Source: an uncultured Flavobacterium sp.
GTDB taxonomy: Bacteria > Bacteroidota > Bacteroidia > Flavobacteriales > Flavobacteriaceae
Reading direction: 5' to 3'
DNA: 64,000 bases
Assembly: GCF_946478785.1 (NCBI RefSeq)
Contig: NZ_CAMLDD010000029.1
Coordinates: 5,595 to 69,594, forward strand
Position 1 is the stretch's first letter; each line of letters opens with the position of its first letter. Under the pieces are notes generated by a model. That model made no database searches, was not told the origin of the DNA, and saw nothing but the letters and a program-made list of their open reading frames with translations. Below are positions 58,451-64,000 of the stretch, piece after piece. A program made the translations under genes and the position numbers.

Positions 58451-60352
58451 TTAAAGCGTTTCGGTTAGCCATTTAAAAAATTCATTTTGCCAAACTTGGG
58501 CATTTTGTGGTTTTAAAACCCAGTGATTTTCATCAGGGAAATAAAGCAAACGGCTTTTGATGCCTCTTAATTGAGCTGCCTGGAAAGCTTCCTGACTTTG
58601 CCCGATCGGAACACGAAAATCTTTTCCACCCTGAACAATTAAAATAGGTTTATTCCAGTTTCCAACCAAAGTTGCCGGATTAAAAGTGGTGTACGTTTTT
58701 TGAGCAACTGTATTGTCTTTTTCCCAGTAAGCACCTCCAAAATCCCAGTTGGTAAAGAAAACTTCTTCTGTTGTTCCAAACATACTTTGGGTGTTGAAAA
58801 CACCATCATGAGCGATAAACGTTTTAAAACGGTTTTTGTGAATTCCGGCCAGATAAAATACAGAATATCCTCCGTAGCTTGCACCCACACAGCCTAAGCG
58901 AGTTTTATCAACATAGTTCTCTTTAGCCACATCATCAATGGCAGAAAGGTAATCTTCCATAACCTGACCGCCCCAGTCTTTGCTGATCTGCTCGTTCCAT
59001 TCTACACCATGGCCAGGCATTCCGCGGCGATTTGGCGCTACAACGACATAACCTTTGGCAGCCATAAGCTGAAAATTCCAACGGAAAGAATACGACTGCG
59101 TCAATGGAGCTTGTGGTCCTCCCTGACAGAATAACAAAGTTGGATATTTTTTTGAAGCATCAAAGTTGGGTGGCAAAATTACCCAAACTAACATTTTTTT
59201 ACCGTCAGTTGTAGTTACATAACGTTTTTCAGTTTTGCTTAGTGCTATAGTTTTGTATGTTTCGGTGTTGATGTTTGATAATAGTTTCCAGCTATTTTTC
59301 TTCAAATTATAAGAAAAAATTTCCGGAGCGTGATTCATATCAGATCGGGTTACAATAATATTATCGCCCGAAAAACCAATTAAATCATTTACATCAAAAT
59401 CACCGCTTGTAATTTGATGAACATTAATTGCAATTCGGGTTAAACCTGGAAAATTAACTTCAAAAAGTTGTTTCGTTCCATCAACTGGCGCGACAAAAAA
59501 AACCTTTTTACCATCTTTGCTCCAGATAAAACTGTCTACAGTTCCGTCCCAATTAGCAGTCAGATTGGTTTTTACTCCTTTAAACTCAACAATAATGTCG
59601 TTTTTATCGGCTTCATAACCATCACGTTTCATTTGCAGCCAGGTCAGATTTCCTGTTGGAGAAAATTGTGGAGCCGTATCATAGCCTAAATTACCTTCGG
59701 TTTTGTTGGTTGTTTTTTGAGTTTCTAAATTATACTCATAAATGTTTGTATTGGTAGAAATAGCATATTCAGTTCCCGCTTTTTTCTTGCACACATATAG
59801 AATGCTTTTACCGTCCGGTGACCAGATGTAATCTTCATCGCCACCAAAAGGTTTTTGCGGAGAATCAAAATTCTCGCCTTTTAAAATGTCAATTCCTTTT
59901 GCACCTTCTTTGTTTTCTTTATAAAAAACATGATTGAATTTCCCTTCATTCCAGGTATCCCAATGACGATAATCGAGGCCGTCATAAATTTGTACATCCG
60001 ATTTATCAAGATTTGGGTAGAAATCCTTCCCTAAAACTTTCTCTAATTTTACTTCTTCATTATACACAATAAAATTTCCGTCAGGCGAAATGTTTTTATC
60101 TTTCAAAACGTCTTTGGTGTCTTTGATTTCAGTTGCACTTCCGCCATTTACAGGTATAATGTAATATTTAGAGTTTGATTTATTTTCTTCGACAGAAGGG
60201 GTGGAAACCTTAAAAACAACATTTTTTTCATCTTTCGAAAGTCCAAGCGGCGTCAGTCTTCCTAATTTCCATAACAATTCGGGTGACATTACATTCTGTC
60301 CGATAGCATTTAAACTCATCATTATTAAGGTTATAAATAATATTTTTTTCAT
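58451..60352 (-). CDS. S9-family prolyl oligopeptidase-like peptidase
   Basis: A 633-residue exported serine peptidase (signal MKKILFITLIMMSLNAIGQ). An N-terminal beta-propeller with repeated FSPTGNLTWLQ and WSKDGKKVFF units precedes a C-terminal alpha/beta hydrolase catalytic domain. The catalytic serine is in GASYGGYS, with Asp in QGGKDFRVP and His in DENHWVL. The family covers DPP IV/acylaminoacyl-peptidase types cleaving after Pro or Ala near N-termini, probably in the periplasm. It is monocistronic. Confidence 0.94.
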   Translation of the reverse strand: MKKILFITLIMMSLNAIGQNVMSPELLWKLGRLTPLGLSKDEKNVVFKVSTPSVEENKSNSKYYIIPVNGGSATEIKDTKDVLKDKNISPDGNFIVYNEEVKLEKVLGKDFYPNLDKSDVQIYDGLDYRHWDTWNEGKFNHVFYKENKEGAKGIDILKGENFDSPQKPFGGDEDYIWSPDGKSILYVCKKKAGTEYAISTNTNIYEYNLETQKTTNKTEGNLGYDTAPQFSPTGNLTWLQMKRDGYEADKNDIIVEFKGVKTNLTANWDGTVDSFIWSKDGKKVFFVAPVDGTKQLFEVNFPGLTRIAINVHQITSGDFDVNDLIGFSGDNIIVTRSDMNHAPEIFSYNLKKNSWKLLSNINTETYKTIALSKTEKRYVTTTDGKKMLVWVILPPNFDASKKYPTLLFCQGGPQAPLTQSYSFRWNFQLMAAKGYVVVAPNRRGMPGHGVEWNEQISKDWGGQVMEDYLSAIDDVAKENYVDKTRLGCVGASYGGYSVFYLAGIHKNRFKTFIAHDGVFNTQSMFGTTEEVFFTNWDFGGAYWEKDNTVAQKTYTTFNPATLVGNWNKPILIVQGGKDFRVPIGQSQEAFQAAQLRGIKSRLLYFPDENHWVLKPQNAQVWQNEFFKWLTETL

Positions 60353-60610
60353 AATAAAAACTTCAATTTTCGTGGATTAAAAGTACGAATATATTTCAGG
60401 AAGAAATGTTAAAAATTTGCACCAAATAAGTAATATAATTTCATTTAAATAGATACTAACCACTATATTTGATGAGTATTTCTTTATATAAATGTTGCTG
60501 ATTTGGAATTTTATTATTGTAATTTACCTTGAGTTTCATAACTGAATTAATGAACATATATTACTTTATATGGTGAAACAAAAATCATTATTTTTATAAA
60601 AAATTGACAA

Positions 60611-61723
60611 ATGGAATTAAGTTATTGGGAACTTAAAAATTGGTTTACAAATGTAGACTATACCATAGTTGGAAGCGGAATCGTAGGACTTCATGCTGCA
60701 TTACGCTTACGCGAAAGATTTCCAACTGCAAAAATCCTTGTGTTAGAAAAAGGAATGCTGCCACAAGGCGCCAGTACCAAGAATGCAGGCTTTGCCTGTT
60801 TTGGAAGCCTCTCTGAAATTATGGATGACTTGAAAACACATACTGAAGAAGACGTTGTTCAGCTGATAGAAAAACGTTGGCAAGGTTTGCAATTGCTCAG
60901 AAAAAGATTAGGGGATAAAGCTATAGATTTTAAACCTCATGGCGGATACGAATTGTTTTTGAAAAATGATGAGGATGCTTTTAATGTATGTTTCGCCAGA
61001 TTACCATTTATCAATGAAATTTTAAAACCACTTTTCAAAGCAGATGTTTTTACAAAAGAAGTGGATCGGTTCGGGTTTCAAAACATACACGAATACTTGA
61101 TTTTTAATCCGTTTGAGGCACAAATTGATACTGGAAATATGATGCAGGAATTGTTCAAGCAAGCTGTCGCTGCGAATATTTTAATCTTAAATCAGCAAAC
61201 CGTAACTTCTTATGTTGATGCAGGAAACCATGTTGAAGTTGTGCTGAATGATTTTAGTTTTAGATCTAAAAAAATACTTTTTGCAACAAATGGATTTGCA
61301 AATACTTTGACGAAAGGTGCAGTTCAGCCCGCCAGAGCACAGGTTTTAATTACAGAACCTATTCTAAATTTGGATATTAAAGGAACTTTTCATTTAGATC
61401 GTGGGTACTATTATTTCAGAAATATTGGTGACAGGATTCTGCTTGGAGGAGGAAGAAACCTGGATTTTGAAACGGAAAATACGACTGAATTCGGTCAAAC
61501 CAAAATTGTGCAAAATAAATTGGAAGATTTACTGAAAAATGTAATTTTACCAAATCAGGATTTCCAGATTGCCCATCGCTGGAGTGGGATTATGGGAGTA
61601 GGAAATAGTAAAAAACCTGTTGTTTCACAACTGTCTGAAAACGTGTTTTGTGGAGTGCGTTTAGGCGGAATGGGAGTAGCAATAGGCAGTTTAATAGGAA
61701 CAGAATTAGCAGATTTAATATAA
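60611..61723 (+). CDS. FAD-dependent oxidoreductase (DAO family)
   Basis: A 370-residue flavoprotein of the D-amino-acid-oxidase/GlpO-like family. The Rossmann FAD motif VGSGIVGLHAALRLRERF (about 21-38) is followed by KGMLPQGASTKNAGFACFG. The end (GVRLGGMGVAIGSLIGTELA) is the family C-terminal FAD-binding region. Substrate unknown; glycine/sarcosine-type or putrescine-type oxidases are possible. Its stop codon overlaps mtgA by one base (TAATG), so the two are translationally coupled. A TATATTTG element lies 140 bases upstream. Confidence 0.9.
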   Translation: MELSYWELKNWFTNVDYTIVGSGIVGLHAALRLRERFPTAKILVLEKGMLPQGASTKNAGFACFGSLSEIMDDLKTHTEEDVVQLIEKRWQGLQLLRKRLGDKAIDFKPHGGYELFLKNDEDAFNVCFARLPFINEILKPLFKADVFTKEVDRFGFQNIHEYLIFNPFEAQIDTGNMMQELFKQAVAANILILNQQTVTSYVDAGNHVEVVLNDFSFRSKKILFATNGFANTLTKGAVQPARAQVLITEPILNLDIKGTFHLDRGYYYFRNIGDRILLGGGRNLDFETENTTEFGQTKIVQNKLEDLLKNVILPNQDFQIAHRWSGIMGVGNSKKPVVSQLSENVFCGVRLGGMGVAIGSLIGTELADLI

Positions 61724-62490
61724 TGGCAGCCAAAAAACCAATACCAAAAAAAACAACCGCAAGTAAATCAAAAACTTCTCCTAAAAAGTCAAATCGCTCT
61801 TTTTTTGAAAAAGTGAAATGGTTTTTTATCAAATTATTTTTATGGTTCTTCGGACTTTCAATCGCATCAGTTGTTATTTTCAAATTTATACCGGTGCCGT
61901 TTACACCGCTCATGGTGATTCGGGCAATCGAAAATAAAATGGGAGATAAGGAAGTTTATTTTGATCATGACTGGGAGCCTATTGAAAAAATTTCCATGAA
62001 TCTTCAAAAAGCAGTTATAGCCAGTGAAGATGCAACTTTTTTACACCATAACGGGTTTGATTTTAAAGCACTTCAAAAAGCCTATAAAAGCAACGAACGC
62101 GGTCGTAGAATTCGTGGCGGAAGTACCATTTCGCAGCAAACCGCCAAAAACGTTTTTCTTTGGCAGGGGAAAAGTTATTTCCGTAAAGGTCTGGAAGCCT
62201 ATTTTACCGTTCTCATTGAAATTATTTGGGGCAAAGAGCGTATTATGGAAGTGTATCTGAACAGTATCGAAATGGGAGATGGGGTTTATGGCGCGTATGC
62301 AGCAACAGAACATTGGTACAGAAGAGATGCTTCAAGCTTAACGCCAATGCAGGCTGCCGGAATTGCAGCTATTTTGCCAAATCCCCGTAAATTTAAAGCA
62401 ACAGGATCTTCAAGTTATATCAACCGACGAAAAGAAAGAATTGTTCGTGAAATGCGTGCCGTTGGAAAAATACATTATGATGGGAAGTAA
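61723..62490 (+). CDS. mtgA: monofunctional biosynthetic peptidoglycan transglycosylase
   Basis: A 255-residue membrane-anchored GT51 enzyme polymerising glycan strands from lipid II. Basic N-terminus (PKKTTASKSKTSPKK), one TM helix (FIKLFLWFFGLSIASVVIF), then GT51 motifs: IASEDATFLHHNGFD with the catalytic Glu, GGSTISQQTAKNVFLW, KERIMEVYLNSIEMG and LPNPRKF. A longer upstream frame to 61648 is an overlap with the FAD gene; the ATG at 61723 is coupled to its stop. Confidence 0.95.
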   Translation: MAAKKPIPKKTTASKSKTSPKKSNRSFFEKVKWFFIKLFLWFFGLSIASVVIFKFIPVPFTPLMVIRAIENKMGDKEVYFDHDWEPIEKISMNLQKAVIASEDATFLHHNGFDFKALQKAYKSNERGRRIRGGSTISQQTAKNVFLWQGKSYFRKGLEAYFTVLIEIIWGKERIMEVYLNSIEMGDGVYGAYAATEHWYRRDASSLTPMQAAGIAAILPNPRKFKATGSSSYINRRKERIVREMRAVGKIHYDGK

Positions 62491-63436
62491 AAAAAGGGTT
62501 TTTGTACTTCTGATTCTAACAACAGTGTTATCTTTTGCTCAGGAAAAAACCGCAGAAATAGGTTTTATCACAGATAATGATTTGTATACTTCGTCTAAAA
62601 ATGATATGTATTATACCAATGGCCTGGAGCTTTTTTACAGGTTCTTGTCCAAAAACAATAACGAGAAAATCAATAAGAAGATTACTGAATTCAGAATCGG
62701 GCAATATATTTACAATCCGAGATTTATAAATGAAGAAGCCGTTACCATAAATGACCGCCCTTTTACCGGTTATCTTTTTGCAGAAGTTGGTCGCAGTTTT
62801 TTTTACCAAACGGAATCGGTTTTAAAGGCGGATTTTCAATTGGGTTATATGGGACCGAATGCTTTGGGAGAAGAAACACAGGAAGGTTTTCATCAAATTA
62901 TTGGATACAAGAAAGTATATGGCTGGGAAAACCAACTTCATAATGCATTGGCTATTCAGGCTCATGTTATGTATTCTAAGAAATTATTTCCAACCAAACA
63001 TAACGATTTTGTAGACCTGCATTTTCAGTCCGAAGCCAATTTGGGAACTATTTTTACAGGAGTTTCCACCGGATTTTTAGCCCGATTTGGGTTTAAAAAG
63101 TTACTGCCGGTTTACGATTCTAATTTGCATGACGCTTCGGTGAGTTCTGAACCACAGTATAGCATTCGTGAGTTTTATTTTTATGCGATGCCAAGTGTCA
63201 ATTATCAACTTTATGATGCGACAATTCAGGGCAGTATGTTTAATGACACCAGTCCGTTAACTTTTGATTTGGAACCATTGCGTTTTAATGCCGAAGCGGG
63301 TTTAAAGTATCGTCACAATAACTTTAATATTTCGTACTCCTTTATTTACCGCGGAAGAGAATTAAAAGATCCTGTTCACAATACTAATACAGGTTATTTT
63401 TACGGTTCGATTCGATTGGGATTTTTGCTGAAGTAG
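62480..63436 (+). CDS. LpxR-family lipid A 3-O-deacylase-like outer-membrane protein
   Basis: A 318-residue outer-membrane protein of the LpxR (DUF2219) family. Signal peptide KKRVFVLLILTTVLSFAQ, then TDNDLYTSSKNDMYYTNGLE, which holds the Asn-Asp and Tyr-Thr-Asn-Gly elements typical of LpxR. The barrel continues with alternating strands to a C-terminal GYFYGSIRLGFLLK. LpxR removes a 3'-acyloxyacyl chain of lipid A. The start (62477 or 62480, two ATGs) overlaps the mtgA end by about 11-14 bases. Confidence 0.85.
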   Translation: MGSKKRVFVLLILTTVLSFAQEKTAEIGFITDNDLYTSSKNDMYYTNGLELFYRFLSKNNNEKINKKITEFRIGQYIYNPRFINEEAVTINDRPFTGYLFAEVGRSFFYQTESVLKADFQLGYMGPNALGEETQEGFHQIIGYKKVYGWENQLHNALAIQAHVMYSKKLFPTKHNDFVDLHFQSEANLGTIFTGVSTGFLARFGFKKLLPVYDSNLHDASVSSEPQYSIREFYFYAMPSVNYQLYDATIQGSMFNDTSPLTFDLEPLRFNAEAGLKYRHNNFNISYSFIYRGRELKDPVHNTNTGYFYGSIRLGFLLK

Positions 63437-63540
63437 TTATAAATTCAATAATTTATGGTTAACCGTAAAATTCTGTATCTAAGTTTTGTATTTTTATGCA
63501 AGCACGATAAAAATATTTCTAACTTAAACCAAAAAAAAGC

Positions 63541-63870
63541 ATGGGAAAATTTGTGATTACCAAGAGAGCCAACGGAGAATTTCAATTTAATTTAAAGGCT
63601 GGCAACGGTCAGACGATTTTGACAAGTGAAGGTTATTCGACCAAAGCAGCTTGTTCAAACGGAATAGAATCTGTAAAAACCAACTCAAAGGATGATTCAA
63701 GATATGACAAAAAAGAATCCTCAAACGGAAAGTTTTATTTTACCTTGAAAGCTTCAAACGGACAAATTATTGGAAGCAGCGAAATGTACGAAAGTGCTTC
63801 CGGAAGAGATAATGGAATCGAATCTGTTAAGACAAATGCTCCTGATGCAGAAACTGATGATCAGGCTTAG
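63541..63870 (+). CDS. YegP-family (DUF1508) tandem-repeat protein
   Basis: A 109-residue protein with two copies of the DUF1508/YegP repeat. Copy one is FVITKRANGEFQFNLKAGNG with QTILTSEGYSTKAACSNGI; copy two begins KKESSNGKFYFTLKASNG with QIIGSSEMYESASGRDNGI. It is a small cytosolic protein of unknown role, and no signal peptide is present. It has its own terminator at 63893. Confidence 0.92.
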   Translation: MGKFVITKRANGEFQFNLKAGNGQTILTSEGYSTKAACSNGIESVKTNSKDDSRYDKKESSNGKFYFTLKASNGQIIGSSEMYESASGRDNGIESVKTNAPDAETDDQA

Positions 63871-63892
63871 GTTTTGATTGGAAAATATATTT

Positions 63893-63922
63893 GAAAGCTC
63901 TCGTAATTGAGGGCTTTTTTTT
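63893..63922 (+). terminator. terminator after the YegP-type gene
   Basis: AAAGCTCTC / GAGGGCTTT with a short loop and a T-run. Confidence 0.75.
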
Positions 63923-63988
63923 CTTAAAAATTATAAACTTCTAACTTAGGTACTATCTTTAATTCCTAATTTATTTTACTGTTTTTTC

Positions 63989-63996
63989 TATATTTG
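63989..63996 (+). promoter_or_regulatory. -7 element at the window end
   Basis: TATATTTG at the right edge, probably belonging to a gene that begins outside the window. Confidence 0.45.
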
Positions 63997-64000
63997 TATA

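Noticed and set aside
1..64000. CRISPR array, insertion sequence, integrase or prophage
   Set aside because: No regularly spaced repeats, transposase, integrase or phage structural genes were seen on either strand.

Overview
The window reads as chromosome of a Flavobacterium-like member of the Bacteroidota. It is AT-rich, gene starts are often preceded by the Bacteroidota -7 promoter element TAnnTTTG (frequently followed by C), many envelope proteins are SpII lipoproteins or end their signal peptides in Q, and a PID-CTERM-type sorting tail is present. The gene content also fits: a single-subunit b558-type SdhC, PepSY-like secreted proteins, and the yceD-rpmF-fabH-accB-accC order. I recognise no insertion sequence, prophage or CRISPR array. 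One tRNA with a CAT anticodon is present at 30.4 kb.

Layout. 0-9.4 kb: hydrolase, AIM24-family protein, ferritin, Xaa-Pro aminopeptidase, then a small accessory patch. The patch holds a GC-rich intergenic repeat, a lone 616-aa PRTase-like (conflict-effector type) gene, an integral membrane protein, an AHSA1/SRPBCC protein, a probable decayed gene, a small membrane peptide and a lipoprotein. 9.4-14.7 kb: HMG-CoA synthase-like enzyme and the sdhCAB operon. 14.9-16.4 kb: two exported proteins of unknown role. 16.4-23.7 kb: a catabolic locus with GH20 hexosaminidase, a DeoR regulator, an M19 dipeptidase, a zinc-type D-serine dehydratase-like enzyme, RidA and a GntP/DsdX-family permease. Matching GCAAT-n2/3-ATTGC palindromes lie in front of deoR and gntP. 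23.9-31.5 kb: omega-amidase, surface lipoproteins, methylmalonyl-CoA epimerase, tRNA, PID-CTERM protein and riboflavin synthase.

31.7-45.9 kb is the most striking part: a co-directional, tightly packed 18-gene Ter (tellurium/stress) island. It encodes five TerD paralogues, TelA, a HAD phosphatase-like protein, a PRTase, three vWA TerY proteins (the last with a TerY-C zinc ribbon), a PP2C phosphatase with an N-terminal Ig-like domain, a zinc-ribbon protein kinase, TerC and four small or unknown proteins. TerY-PP2C-kinase corresponds to the TerY-P phosphorylation triad known from comparative genomics. Several partners here have no recognised domain.

46-51.2 kb is housekeeping: pdxA, yceD, rpmF, fabH, accB, accC. 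51.4-58.3 kb: an OmpA-family protein, then four tandem PepSY-like secreted proteins, a sigma-54 activator and a convergent hybrid histidine kinase with REC and HPt. These look like one phosphorelay plus its target; a sigma-54-like promoter and repeated TGTGTA sites lie in the long leader. 58.4-64 kb: S9 peptidase, FAD oxidoreductase, MtgA, LpxR-family protein and a YegP-type tandem-repeat protein. A -7 element at the window end belongs to a gene outside.

All calls come from reading the sequence and remembered family motifs; no searches were run. Several gene starts were moved inward from the longest open frame where promoters, signal peptides or conserved N-termini decide the start.
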